Origin: an uncultured Fusicatenibacter sp.
Lineage (GTDB): Bacteria; Bacillota; Clostridia; Lachnospirales; Lachnospiraceae
Direction of reading: 5' to 3'
Length of the DNA stretch: 24,280 nucleotides
Assembly (NCBI GenBank): GCA_902493585.1
Contig: CABUPZ010000034.1
Location: forward strand, 1-24,280
Shown: positions 8,255 through 16,570 of the stretch, one piece after another
Layout: every line of letters starts with the position of its first letter
How positions within the stretch are numbered: position 1 is the first letter of the stretch
The notes under the pieces: generated by a model
Told to the model about the DNA's origin: nothing
Databases searched by the model: none
The model's input: the letters and a program-made list of their open reading frames with translations, nothing else
Made by a program: the position numbers and the translations under genes

Positions 8255-8395
8255 TCGTTATATGGGGATGCTTATTCCCGTGGGCAACGAGCCAAGCGGA
8301 CATGCTTGCATGTCCATTTGGCGACTGCCGCGAGGGTCAAATACCCCGCAGCGCTGCAAGTTTGCTACCCTGTAGTTTGCTGAGGGGTATTTGAC
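8255..8395. repeat. Three consecutive palindromic units between holA and gpr
   Basis: This fills most of the 325-base gap before gpr. Unit A: TCGTT (8255-8259) with AACGA (8286-8290), enclosing GGGGAT/ATTCCC. Unit B: GCCAA (8291-8295) with TTGGC (8318-8322), enclosing GGACATGC/GCATGTCC with a 2-base loop. Unit C: perfect 12-base arms GTCAAATACCCC (8336-8347) and GGGGTATTTGAC (8384-8395), with an inner CAGC/GCTG. There is no T run after any unit, so they are not ordinary terminators. They resemble a dispersed intergenic palindromic (REP/BIME-like) element (inference). Confidence 0.65.
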
Positions 8396-8419
8396 TTCAG
8401 AGTGCAGCGATCCAATACT
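8391..8419 (+). promoter_or_regulatory. Weak candidate promoter of gpr-spoIIP
   Basis: TTGACT (8391-8396), 17-base spacer, AATACT (8414-8419). The -35 lies inside the 3' arm of the long palindrome. gpr is driven by the forespore sigma factors in Bacillus, so this sigma-A-like match may be incidental; I could not make out a clear sigma-F/G site. Confidence 0.35.
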
Positions 8420-8448
8420 GTCAACAAAGGGAGCGAAAGGAGATTGCC

Positions 8449-9351
8449 ATGATTGGAAGGTTTAAGGTCCGCACAGACCTTGCGATGGAAAACGGCGAAA
8501 AATTTGAGAAAGACCGTGTGGAAATTCCGGGAGTAGAGATTAAAAAGCGGTACAACCGGGGACGTGAGCTTTGGACCACGTTGGTAAAGATTGAGACGGA
8601 ACAGGGGGCGAGATTGATGGAAAAGCCCATGGGAACGTATATTACGATGGAGGCCCCGAATCTGGCGGTTCCGGATGACGAGTATCACCGGGAGATTTCG
8701 GAAGAGATTTCCCGGTGCCTGAAAAAAATGCTTCCCAAAGATCAGGATTGTTCCGTGCTGGTCGTGGGGCTTGGAAACCGGGAGATCACTGCGGACGCCC
8801 TTGGCCCGATGGTGGTGGATAATCTTCGCATCAACCGCCATATCGTCAATGAATATGGCGCCGCGGCGATGGCAGAGGATCATGTGATTCGTGTCAGCGC
8901 GCTGGTTCCCGGCGTCATGGCTCAGACGGGCATGGAGACTCAGGAGATCGTACAGGGCGTGATCGAGGAGACGAAACCGGATGTACTCGTGGTGATCGAC
9001 GCTCTGGCGGCGCGGAGCATCAAACGGCTGAACTGTACGATCCAGCTGACGGACACAGGGATCAGTCCCGGATCCGGGGTGGGAAATTACAGGAACGGTC
9101 TGAATCAGGAGACGATGAAGATCCCGGTGATTGGTATCGGAGTTCCGACAGTGGTGGATGCCGCGACGATTATCCATGATGCCGTGGCGGAGCTGCTGGA
9201 ATCTCTGGAAGAATCGGAGATGGATGAATTTCTCTCAGAGCTGATCAGCCCTTCCCTGATGACCATGTATGTGACGCCGAAGGATATTGATGAGACGGTG
9301 AAGCGTCTGAGCTTTACGATTTCAGAGGGACTGAATCTGGCGTTTTCCTGA
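8449..9351 (+). CDS. gpr: Germination protease GPR
   Basis: Spore aspartyl endopeptidase that degrades small acid-soluble proteins at germination. The 300 residues cover the family with motifs VVGLGNREITADALGP, VPGVMAQTGMET, VVIDALAARS, TDTGISPGSGVGN and GIGVPTVVDA, and the C-terminal MTMYVTPKDID. RTDLAMEN at residues 8-15 matches the family's autoprocessing site, which resembles the SASP cleavage site, leaving a propeptide of only about 10 residues. AAAGGAG is 7 bases before ATG 8449. spoIIP follows 67 bases after the stop, as in Bacillus, so the two probably share an operon. This shows the organism forms, or recently formed, endospores. Confidence 0.96.
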   Translation: MIGRFKVRTDLAMENGEKFEKDRVEIPGVEIKKRYNRGRELWTTLVKIETEQGARLMEKPMGTYITMEAPNLAVPDDEYHREISEEISRCLKKMLPKDQDCSVLVVGLGNREITADALGPMVVDNLRINRHIVNEYGAAAMAEDHVIRVSALVPGVMAQTGMETQEIVQGVIEETKPDVLVVIDALAARSIKRLNCTIQLTDTGISPGSGVGNYRNGLNQETMKIPVIGIGVPTVVDAATIIHDAVAELLESLEESEMDEFLSELISPSLMTMYVTPKDIDETVKRLSFTISEGLNLAFS

Positions 9352-9418
9352 CTGCATGATTATGATACAACAGGTCTTTCCGGGAAAGGTTGGACATATC
9401 ATGATTAAAGGTGATGAT

Positions 9419-10699
9419 ATGAAGAATCTGGAAAAGAAGGTGCGCACGGCGCTGATTCTGTGCGTGATCGTTGTGGGAATTTATCTGGCAGGAAAATGCA
9501 GAGACATATGGGAACGGGAGAGCGGCGGAAAGGGCGGGAGGATCCTCGGCCAGGCGTATGTGCAGGCAGGCACGCTTGCGGCAGAGAGTTTTCTTCCCGT
9601 GCTGTCTTACGGGCAGGAGCAGGCGCCGGAGGACTTTTTTTCTGCGGTGCTGAGAACGGTGGGAGAGCAGTTTCCGATCCTCTCCTTTCAGGAGACGGAC
9701 TGTGGCGAGGAGGAGATCATCGAGGATGCGGAGACTGCAGAGGCGATCCGGGAGGAAAATGAAAAACTCATCGCACAGAAGCTGGAAGCGGAAAATCAGG
9801 CGCAGGCGGTAACAGAGGAAAATCAACAGGTACAGGAGACGCAGAGCGACGGAGGGGACCAGGGGAAGGCGCAGGAAACTTCTCAGATTCCGGAAGGAAC
9901 GGCGACTCAGAAGCAGGTGGAGATTCCCAGAGAGCAGCTCACAGATTTCAATTATCTTCTGAACAATTTTTTTGTGGTCGATCCTACCACCACAGCGCTG
10001 GAGTCCCAGATCAATGTGGACACTCTCCTGGGAAAAGACATGAAGCTGGAGAAAAATCCGGAGCAGCCGCAGATCCTGATCTACCATACCCATTCCCAGG
10101 AAGGATTTGCGGATTCTGTGGAGGGAGACACGTCCACAACCGTGATCGGTGTCGGGGACTATCTTGTCCAGCTGCTGCAGGAGCGGTACGGGTATCAGGT
10201 CCTCCACATTACGGATACCTTTGATATTGTGGACGGCCAGCTGGACCGAAGCGCCGCCTACAATTACGCGGAGCCGGTGATCAGCCAGGCGCTGCAGGAG
10301 CATCCGACGATTGAGATTGTGATCGACCTGCACAGGGACGGTGTGGACGAATCGAAGCATCTGGTCACGGAGGTCAATGGGAAACCCACCGCGCAGGTGA
10401 TGTTTTTCAACGGCCTCAGCAGGACGAATCAAAACGGGGAGATCTCCTATCTGCCCAATCCTTATATTGAGGATAATCTGGCGTTTTCTTTTCAGCTTGA
10501 GTATCTGGCAAAGCAGTATTATCCGGAATATACCAGATGCATTTATCTGAAAGGATATCGGTATAACCTGCATTTGAAGCCTCGGTCGCTGCTGCTGGAG
10601 GTTGGGGCACAGACGAATACGGTGGAGGAAGCGAAGAATGCGATGGAGCCGTTTGCGGATCTTCTCTACAAAGTGCTGAGCGGCAACGGGGCGGGGTGA
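9419..10699 (+). CDS. spoIIP: Stage II sporulation protein P (SpoIIP amidase/endopeptidase)
   Basis: Peptidoglycan hydrolase of the DMP complex that drives membrane migration in engulfment. The 426-residue product has an N-terminal membrane anchor (ALILCVIVVGIYLAG, about 10-25), a Glu/Gln-rich linker to about 180, and the SpoIIP catalytic domain with ILIYHTHSQEGF, VIDLHRDGVD, NPYIEDNLAFSFQLE and LLLEVGAQTNT. The His and Glu of HTHSQE and the His of DLHRDG are the expected metal ligands. I chose ATG 9419 because AAAGGTG precedes it at 6 bases; ATG 9356, 9362 and 9401 are alternatives with poorer ribosome sites. It is downstream of gpr on the same strand; partners SpoIID and SpoIIM are not in the window. 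Confidence 0.94.
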   Translation: MKNLEKKVRTALILCVIVVGIYLAGKCRDIWERESGGKGGRILGQAYVQAGTLAAESFLPVLSYGQEQAPEDFFSAVLRTVGEQFPILSFQETDCGEEEIIEDAETAEAIREENEKLIAQKLEAENQAQAVTEENQQVQETQSDGGDQGKAQETSQIPEGTATQKQVEIPREQLTDFNYLLNNFFVVDPTTTALESQINVDTLLGKDMKLEKNPEQPQILIYHTHSQEGFADSVEGDTSTTVIGVGDYLVQLLQERYGYQVLHITDTFDIVDGQLDRSAAYNYAEPVISQALQEHPTIEIVIDLHRDGVDESKHLVTEVNGKPTAQVMFFNGLSRTNQNGEISYLPNPYIEDNLAFSFQLEYLAKQYYPEYTRCIYLKGYRYNLHLKPRSLLLEVGAQTNTVEEAKNAMEPFADLLYKVLSGNGAG

Positions 10700-10781
10700 G
10701 CAGAGGACGCGCAAGGAATGTATAAAAAGATAATATCGACGTATTTTTTCATAGGATATGACCTGTTTTTGCATCAGCAGA

Positions 10782-10802
10782 TATGATACATTAGTGGTAT
10801 CA
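10782..10802 (+). promoter_or_regulatory. Possible -10 box and overlapping operator upstream of yicI
   Basis: TATGAT (10782-10787) is a reasonable -10, but no good -35 lies 16-18 bases upstream (TGACCT at best). It overlaps the dyad TGATAC-N7-GTATCA (10784-10802), a plausible repressor or activator site for sugar control of the GH31 gene. Confidence 0.35.
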
Positions 10803-10840
10803 AAAAGAACAGAGAGATCGGTGCGAAAGGAGAGTATCGT

Positions 10841-13162
10841 ATGAAATTTACAGAGGGTTACTGGCTGCCCAGTGAGAAAGCGCATGCGTCTTACGCGATG
10901 CAGGCGTATGAAGTAGAGAAGATTCCGGGTGGTATGAGAGTTCTGGCGACGACGAGAAAGATCGTGGACCGTGGAGCGACGCTGAATCTTCCGACGATCA
11001 CCATTGAGTTTGTTGCGCATACACCGGACACGATTTCCGTGGAGGCATGGCATTATGAGGCGTATGACAACAATGTTCCCAGCTTTGAGAAGGAAGAGGG
11101 AATTTATGAAAATGTCCGCGTGACGGTGAATGAGGACGAGGCTGTCCTGGATACCGGCAAAGTGCAGGTGCGCGTGCAGCGTGAAAATTTCGGCTATACC
11201 TTTGAGGCGGACGGAAAAGTCCTGACCGGCAGCGGCTTCCGCAATCTGGCATATATGAGATGGAACCGCAAGGAGAGCACCATGCTCCCGGCGAACAACT
11301 ATATGTGTGAAGATTATGAGCCATATATGGTCAGCGAACTGTCCCTGCAGGTGGGCGAGTGTGTCTATGGACTTGGCGAACGGTTTACCTCATTCGTCAA
11401 AAACGGACAGGTTGTGGATACCTGGAATGAGGACGGAGGCACTGCGTCTCAGGTTGCCTATAAATGCGTACCGTTCTATATGACAAACAATGGATATGGG
11501 ATTCTCGTGGACAGCACGGACAAGGTTTCCTTTGAGGTTGCCAGCGAGAAAGTGGAGTATGTGGGATTTTCCGTTCCGGGCGAAAGGATCAAATACTACC
11601 TGTTCCACGGTCCGGATCCGAAGAATATCATGAGAGAATATACGAAGCTGACCGGCCGTCCGGCACTTCCTCCGGCATGGTCTTTCGGCCTGTGGCTTTC
11701 CACTTCCTTTACGACGAACTATGACGAGGAAACGACGACTTCCTTTATCGAGGGCATGGAGCAGAGAGATATCCCGCTGAGCGTTTTCCACTTTGACTGC
11801 TTCTGGATGCATGAGTTCCACTGGTGTGATTTCGAGTGGGATAAGCGGTGCTTCCCGGATATCCGTGCAACCCTGAAAAAATACCATGACAAGGGACTGC
11901 ATATCTGTGTCTGGATCAACCCGTACATTGCCCAGGGAACAGAATTCTTCCGCGAAGGTGTGAAAAACGGCTATCTTCTGAAACGTGCGGACGGAAAGGG
12001 CGTATGGCAGACCGATAACTGGCAGGCAGGTATGGGCCTGGTGGACTTCACCAACCCGGATGCGGTAAAATGGTATACCGACAAGCTGCAGACAATCCTG
12101 GACTGCGGTGTGGACTGCTTCAAGACAGACTTCGGCGAGCGTATCCCGGTGGATGTTGTCTACCATGACGGCAGCGATCCGCAGGCAATGCACAATTACT
12201 ATACATACCTTTATAACAAAGCAGTGTTTGAGCTTCTGGAGAAAAACCGCGGCAAAAACGAAGCGGTGCTGTTCGCGAGAAGCGCAACCGTAGGCGGACA
12301 GAAATTCCCGGTTCACTGGGGCGGCGACTGTTCGGCAAACTATCCGTCCATGGCAGAGACCCTTCGCGGCGGACTTTCCTTTGCGATGAGCGGCTTCTCC
12401 TTCTGGAGCCATGATATCTCCGGATTTGAGAACACGGCGACGCCGGATCTGTACAAGAGATGGGCGGCGTTCGGCCTGATGTCCACCCACAGCCGTCTCC
12501 ATGGTTCCCAGAGCTACCGTGTGCCGTGGGTGTTCGACGAGGAGGCAAGCGAGGTTGTCAGATTCTTTACGAACCTGAAATGCCGTCTGATGCCGTACAT
12601 CTACCAGAAATCTGTGGAAGCCCATGAGGAAGGTATTCCGGTCATGCGTCCGATGGTCTTCGAGTATCCGAACGATCCGGCGGCAAGATATCTGGATCAG
12701 CAGTATCTGCTGGGCGAATCTCTTCTGGTGGCTCCGGTGTTCCGCGAGGATCATGTGGCGGAATATTATCTGCCGGAAGGAACCTGGACCGATCTGCTCA
12801 CCGGCGAAACCAAAGAAGGCGGCAGATGGTATCAGGGAACCTATGATTACTTCTCCATGCCGCTGTATGTGAAGGAAAATTCCATCCTTGTCATGGGCAA
12901 GGAAGAGAAGCGTCCGGATTACGACTACAGCGCAGATGCGACGCTTCGGATCTATCAGCCGAAGGAAGGCGCAGAGATGACGGCGAAAATTCCGGATCTT
13001 CTGGGCAATACTGTGAATACGGTTTCTGCTGTGAAGAGAGACGGACAGCTTCAGATTACGGTGGAAGGATGCCATACGGATCTGAAGGTGGAGATTTACG
13101 AAGGAAACGAGAAGAAAGAAATGGTTCTGACAGCAGATCAGAAGCAGGTAATTGTAGGCTGA
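10841..13162 (+). CDS. yicI: GH31 alpha-xylosidase (YicI type)
   Basis: Cytoplasmic retaining glycosidase that removes alpha-xylosyl groups, for example from xyloglucan fragments such as isoprimeverose. The 773 residues match YicI (~772). There is an N-terminal beta-domain with the WYHEAY-like sequence WHYEAYD, then the (beta/alpha)8 barrel. The nucleophile is Asp430 in KTDFGERIP and the acid/base is Asp496 in HWGGDCSANYPSM; their spacing of 66 equals that in E. coli YicI (416/482). No signal peptide is present. AAAGGAG lies 7 bases before ATG 10841. It appears monocistronic, ending at a strong terminator, with no sugar transporter on the same strand in the window; a broken MFS gene lies opposite. 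Codon use is regular and looks highly expressed. Confidence 0.95.
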   Translation: MKFTEGYWLPSEKAHASYAMQAYEVEKIPGGMRVLATTRKIVDRGATLNLPTITIEFVAHTPDTISVEAWHYEAYDNNVPSFEKEEGIYENVRVTVNEDEAVLDTGKVQVRVQRENFGYTFEADGKVLTGSGFRNLAYMRWNRKESTMLPANNYMCEDYEPYMVSELSLQVGECVYGLGERFTSFVKNGQVVDTWNEDGGTASQVAYKCVPFYMTNNGYGILVDSTDKVSFEVASEKVEYVGFSVPGERIKYYLFHGPDPKNIMREYTKLTGRPALPPAWSFGLWLSTSFTTNYDEETTTSFIEGMEQRDIPLSVFHFDCFWMHEFHWCDFEWDKRCFPDIRATLKKYHDKGLHICVWINPYIAQGTEFFREGVKNGYLLKRADGKGVWQTDNWQAGMGLVDFTNPDAVKWYTDKLQTILDCGVDCFKTDFGERIPVDVVYHDGSDPQAMHNYYTYLYNKAVFELLEKNRGKNEAVLFARSATVGGQKFPVHWGGDCSANYPSMAETLRGGLSFAMSGFSFWSHDISGFENTATPDLYKRWAAFGLMSTHSRLHGSQSYRVPWVFDEEASEVVRFFTNLKCRLMPYIYQKSVEAHEEGIPVMRPMVFEYPNDPAARYLDQQYLLGESLLVAPVFREDHVAEYYLPEGTWTDLLTGETKEGGRWYQGTYDYFSMPLYVKENSILVMGKEEKRPDYDYSADATLRIYQPKEGAEMTAKIPDLLGNTVNTVSAVKRDGQLQITVEGCHTDLKVEIYEGNEKKEMVLTADQKQVIVG

Positions 13163-13200
13163 TCACGCTGAACAATGGAACAGAATACAGAATATAAAAT

Positions 13201-13244
13201 AAAAAATCCATCCGTGCAGATGAAACGCGCGGATGGATTTTTTT
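13201..13244. terminator. Bidirectional terminator between yicI and the MFS remnant
   Basis: ATCCATCCG (13206-13214) and CGGATGGAT (13230-13238) form a perfect 9-bp stem extended by A/T runs on both sides, with a 15-base loop. It is usable from either strand. Confidence 0.9.
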
Positions 13245-13274
13245 GATGAGAACAGCAAACGGAAGGACTACTTT

Positions 13275-14080
13275 TCAAGCACTTCTGACTTTCTGGTGCA
13301 GCGCTTCTGTCATGAGGATCATCAGGACCAGAAGAACAGCCAGGAAGAATGGATAAAGAGCGATGTCCACGTACTGTGCCAGCAGACCGAAGAGCGGGGG
13401 CACGAGACAGCTGCCGATGTAGGCAAATGCCATCTGTACGCCGATGATGGACTGGCTCAGGGCAGCGCCGAAATTGGCGGGCGTCTCATGGATCAGAGAC
13501 GGATAGACCGGAGCGCAGCCGCATCCGATCAGGATGAGCGCAGCCAGCAACACATGATCCCCAAGCGGAAGCATGGCAAGAATCAAACCAACCGTCGCCA
13601 GAATCTGCCCCAGGCGGATCATATTTCGGTCGCTGAGTTTCATCGTGATAAATCCGCAGAAAAACCGCCCTGCCGTGATGCCTATGTAGAACAGACTCGC
13701 CCACTGCGCCGCCTGTTCTGCGGAAATCCCACGGCTCAGCGTGCAGTAGCTGGACGCCCACATACCGGCGGTCGTTTCGATGGCGCAGTAGCAGAAAAAG
13801 CTGATCAGCACTTCTCTGACGCCCTTCTTCCGAAGAATCTGGGAAAGCGTCGGAGGTTCCTGCTGGACAGGTTCACCGGGGTCTTCCGGAATCACAGCGC
13901 CGCGGCGGTCATCAGAACGCTGAACGCGCCGGCAGAGATGATCATGGAAACAATTCCTGCCAAGGAGACGGAAGCGCCCAGCTCCTGGTGCATGACCGGC
14001 CATGCGGAGCCCAGCAGGGCATCCGGAAGGCCGAGGCTGATGAATGCAAGATAAATAATAAAAAGCAATAGTGATGTCAA
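13275..14080 (-). pseudogene. MFS transporter remnant with internal deletion and frameshift
   Basis: Two reading frames on the reverse strand together read as one major facilitator of the fucose-permease-like type. The 5' part (14080 to about 13900) starts at TTG with a good GGAGG and encodes LAFISLGLPDALLGSAWPVMHQELG and about two membrane helices, then stops at SVLMTAAAL. The 3' part (about 13890 to 13275), in another frame, starts with a linker (PTLSQILRKKGVRE) and encodes six helices, including GITAGRFFCGF and GCGCAPVYPSLIHETP. A normal MFS protein has ~390-400 residues; about 130 are missing from the N-terminal half, so four helices are gone as well as the frame. It lies 24 bases after the UDPGP gene and was probably its operon partner. 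Confidence 0.8.
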
Positions 14081-14104
14081 TGGAAGGTTCCTCCTGTTAC
14101 GGGA

Positions 14105-15346
14105 TCAGATCTGAACGCCGTTTTTCTTCAGGAGCTCACGCGCCGTATCGACGGAGTCTGCACCTTCCTTGTTCTTTACCGGTGCGAACTCTTTTTCTCT
14201 GACGACTTCATAAGGCAGGCAGCTGTCCATCATATGGATCATGTCGAGTACCAGATCCTCGAACTTGTATCCGTTGGGCGCTTCCGGTTTTACTTCCTTA
14301 CCGTTTTCGTCCAGGTAAGGGATCTTTTTCTCGACGATATGGATCGGCAGCTTCTGGCTGCGGATATCTTCCAGACGTTTCAGGCGAAACAGGTAATTCA
14401 GGGTAACGCCGAAATTGTAGAGCAGATTTCCGTTCTCATCCCGCAGATTTCTCATATCGTCTGTCATTTCATAATACTCCACAATGGCAGGTTTTCCGTC
14501 TTCTTTGCAGAGCACCCCAACCCGTTCCTCCGGGGAAACTTTTCTCACGACCTTGCCGCCGCAGTCGCATCCGGAAGCAATGACAGCGCCCACATAGACC
14601 GGATCATTGATCCGCTGCAGCACGTTGTCCACGGAGAAAACAGACAGCCATTCGATCCCTTTTTCCTGCATTTCCTTCAGATAGCCTGCGCGGCAGAGAG
14701 AAGAAAACCATCCGCCGTTGCCGTTGGGGGAGAGACTGATCCGGTCTTTTGCCTCTAACATCACCTTGCCGCTGTAGTCCACAGAGGGGGCCATATCCTG
14801 TTTGAAGAAACGGACATACGCCGGATCATAGCCGAAATACTGATGCTCCTGGAAAAATGCGGCAGTCTCGTCATGGTTTTTCTGGCTGGTCATGATATAG
14901 AGCGGCACCCATACACCTGCCTGCTTCACCACATCCATCAGATTGTTGATCAGGCACTCAAAAATATACAGAGGGTTTGTGACGCCGATGTTAAACATTC
15001 CTTTTGGCTTGTCAAAGCCAAGGCGTGTTCCCTGACCGCCGGCAAGAAGGACGGCGCCTACTTTCTGAGTACGGAGGGCTTCCAGACCGAGTGCTTCGAA
15101 CTCATCGTGACGAGCTTCGATTTCCGAGAGTTCCATGGCGCCCAGCGGTTCAATCTGTTTTGTGTCCTCTTTGTCTTCGGAAGAGGCCTGTGTGGCTGTG
15201 CGGATCAGATCCCAGTCGATGGTGCTGATCTGTTCCAGCAGCGCCTGCTGGCGCTCCGGCGTTAACTCCCCGTAATATTTCAGCAGATGCAGCTGATTTT
15301 GTTCGGATAATACAGAATAAATGTCTTCATAAGTGATCGTTGCCAT
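14105..15346 (-). CDS. UDPGP-family uridylyltransferase (UAP1/QRI1-like)
   Basis: Enzyme of the UDPGP type 1 family that joins UTP with a sugar 1-phosphate to give a UDP-sugar and pyrophosphate. 413 residues; the nucleotide-binding motif LAGGQGTRLGFDKPKG sits at 101-116, preceded by a helical N-terminal region as in eukaryotic UDP-GlcNAc pyrophosphorylases. Other family features are SPNGNGGWF, SVDNVL, the KVVRK/ERVGVL segment and the C-terminal PNGYKFEDLVLD. Whether it prefers glucose-1-P, GlcNAc-1-P or another sugar cannot be read from the sequence. AAGGAG stands ahead of the ATG on the reverse strand. It is divergent from the glycosyltransferase gene, hinting at a link to glycan synthesis (inference). 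Confidence 0.88.
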   Translation of the reverse strand: MATITYEDIYSVLSEQNQLHLLKYYGELTPERQQALLEQISTIDWDLIRTATQASSEDKEDTKQIEPLGAMELSEIEARHDEFEALGLEALRTQKVGAVLLAGGQGTRLGFDKPKGMFNIGVTNPLYIFECLINNLMDVVKQAGVWVPLYIMTSQKNHDETAAFFQEHQYFGYDPAYVRFFKQDMAPSVDYSGKVMLEAKDRISLSPNGNGGWFSSLCRAGYLKEMQEKGIEWLSVFSVDNVLQRINDPVYVGAVIASGCDCGGKVVRKVSPEERVGVLCKEDGKPAIVEYYEMTDDMRNLRDENGNLLYNFGVTLNYLFRLKRLEDIRSQKLPIHIVEKKIPYLDENGKEVKPEAPNGYKFEDLVLDMIHMMDSCLPYEVVREKEFAPVKNKEGADSVDTARELLKKNGVQI

Positions 15347-15427
15347 AATGAAAATTCTCCTTAAGTTTAATGTCTAAATTATATCGGTATTATGAACAAA
15401 ATGCAAGACGCGGACGCAGGGAATTCC

Positions 15428-15470
15428 GAAGACACTATGTCTTCACACGGCCTGCGCGGTAAATGCGCAG
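15428..15470. promoter_or_regulatory. Two small palindromes in the divergent promoter region
   Basis: GAAGACA-CTA-TGTCTTC (15428-15444) and CTGCGC-N7-GCGCAG (15452-15470) lie side by side between the divergent UDPGP and glycosyltransferase genes, just upstream of the candidate promoter at 15491. They could be operators or transcript hairpins; neither has a T run. Confidence 0.4.
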
Positions 15471-15490
15471 ATCTGGTTGCATTGTTACGA

Positions 15491-15519
15491 TTGTTTCCCA
15501 TGGTATTCTGTGCTATACT
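15491..15519 (+). promoter_or_regulatory. Candidate promoter of the glycosyltransferase gene
   Basis: TTGTTT (15491-15496), 17-base spacer, TATACT (15514-15519), with an extended -10 (TGcTATACT). The start would be near 15526, about 90 bases before the gene. Confidence 0.6.
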
Positions 15520-15616
15520 GTTACCAAATCTATGCGGCAGCGTGTTGGAAAACTGCAGGAATAAGTTTGCAGACGCGCTTTGAGAAATGACTGCAAAAGA
15601 AAGGACTTTTCATATT

Positions 15617-16570
15617 ATGCGGAAGATATCGTTGATTGTCCCCTGCTATAATGAGGAGGAGGCACTGCCGATTTTTTATAAAGAGGTTGCGAGGGTAAGC
15701 GCCGGCATGCCGGAATTCGAGTTTGAGTTCCTGTTTGTAGACGATGGTTCCAAAGACCGCACCCTGGAAGTGCTTCAGGAGATTTCGGCGGAGGATGAAA
15801 GAGTATTTTATTATTCGTTTTCGAGAAATTTCGGAAAGGAAGCGGCGATGTATGCCGGTTTCTGCAACGCCAGAGGCGATTATGTGGCGGTGATGGATGC
15901 GGATATGCAGGACCCGCCGGCGCTTCTCCCGGAGATGGTGGAGGCGCTGGAAAGCGGAGAATACGACAGCGTGGCTACAAGACGGGTTTCGCGGACGGGA
16001 GAGCCTCCGATCCGTTCTTTTTTTGCCAGAATGTTTTATAAGATCATCAATAAGATTTCCGATGCGGATATTGTGGACGGCGCGCGGGATTTCCGCCTGA
16101 TGCGCAGGGATATGGTGGATGCGATCGTGGAGATGAGCGAATATAACCGTTTTTCCAAGGGGATTTTCGGATGGATTGGATTCAAGACAAAATGGCTTCC
16201 TTATGAAAATACGGAGCGTGTTGCCGGAGAGACCAAGTGGAATTTCTGGAAACTTCTGAAATACAGCATCGACGGTATCGTAAATTTTTCCCAGACACCA
16301 TTGACCATTGCATCCTGGTCAGGCATTCTTTTTACCCTGATCGCGTTTTGTATGATCGTCTTTATCTGTGTGCGGAAGCTGATATTCGGCGACCCGGTGG
16401 ACGGATGGCCCTCTCTGGTGTGTATTATCATGTTTATCGGGGGCATTCAGCTGTTCTGTATGGGAATTATAGGGCAGTATCTGTCCAAAACATATATGGA
16501 AGTAAAGAAACGCCCCCATTATATCATACGGGAAACCAACCGGAAGGATGAAATCCATAAAGTACAGTGA
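15617..16570 (+). CDS. GT2 polyprenyl-phosphate glycosyltransferase (GtrB/DPM1-like)
   Basis: Membrane enzyme expected to move a sugar from a nucleotide-sugar to undecaprenyl phosphate on the inner face of the membrane. 317 residues: a GT-A domain with SLIVPCYNEEEALP, FVDDGSKDRT, metal-binding Asp94-Ala-Asp96 in MDADMQDPP and a DFRLMRRD motif, then two C-terminal membrane segments (about 225-250 and 262-285) as in GtrB/YkoT-type proteins. ATG 15617 has AAAGGA about 10-12 bases upstream and the family's standard MRKISLIVPCYNEE start; ATG 15587 would add ten non-conserved residues without a ribosome site. No GtrA-like flippase or final transferase is adjacent, so the acceptor is unknown. proB follows after 89 bases. 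Confidence 0.92.
   Translation: MRKISLIVPCYNEEEALPIFYKEVARVSAGMPEFEFEFLFVDDGSKDRTLEVLQEISAEDERVFYYSFSRNFGKEAAMYAGFCNARGDYVAVMDADMQDPPALLPEMVEALESGEYDSVATRRVSRTGEPPIRSFFARMFYKIINKISDADIVDGARDFRLMRRDMVDAIVEMSEYNRFSKGIFGWIGFKTKWLPYENTERVAGETKWNFWKLLKYSIDGIVNFSQTPLTIASWSGILFTLIAFCMIVFICVRKLIFGDPVDGWPSLVCIIMFIGGIQLFCMGIIGQYLSKTYMEVKKRPHYIIRETNRKDEIHKVQ

Noticed and set aside
9314..11053. A 579-codon open frame on the reverse strand over gpr, spoIIP and the following gap
   Set aside because: Composition is rich in Arg, His, Leu and Ile, with no domain. It is the antisense shadow of well-supported forward genes and crosses their boundaries.
11390..13075. A 561-codon reverse-strand frame inside yicI
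   Set aside because: Antisense to a complete GH31 enzyme with catalytic residues; no motif or ribosome site of its own.
13233..14054. A 273-codon forward frame opposite the MFS remnant
   Set aside because: Low-complexity His/Gln/Arg content, no ribosome site, and it begins inside the terminator. The reverse strand carries the recognisable MFS sequence.
15392..15583. A 63-codon forward frame in the gap before the glycosyltransferase
   Set aside because: No ribosome site, it spans the candidate promoter and two palindromes, and the product has no recognisable pattern.
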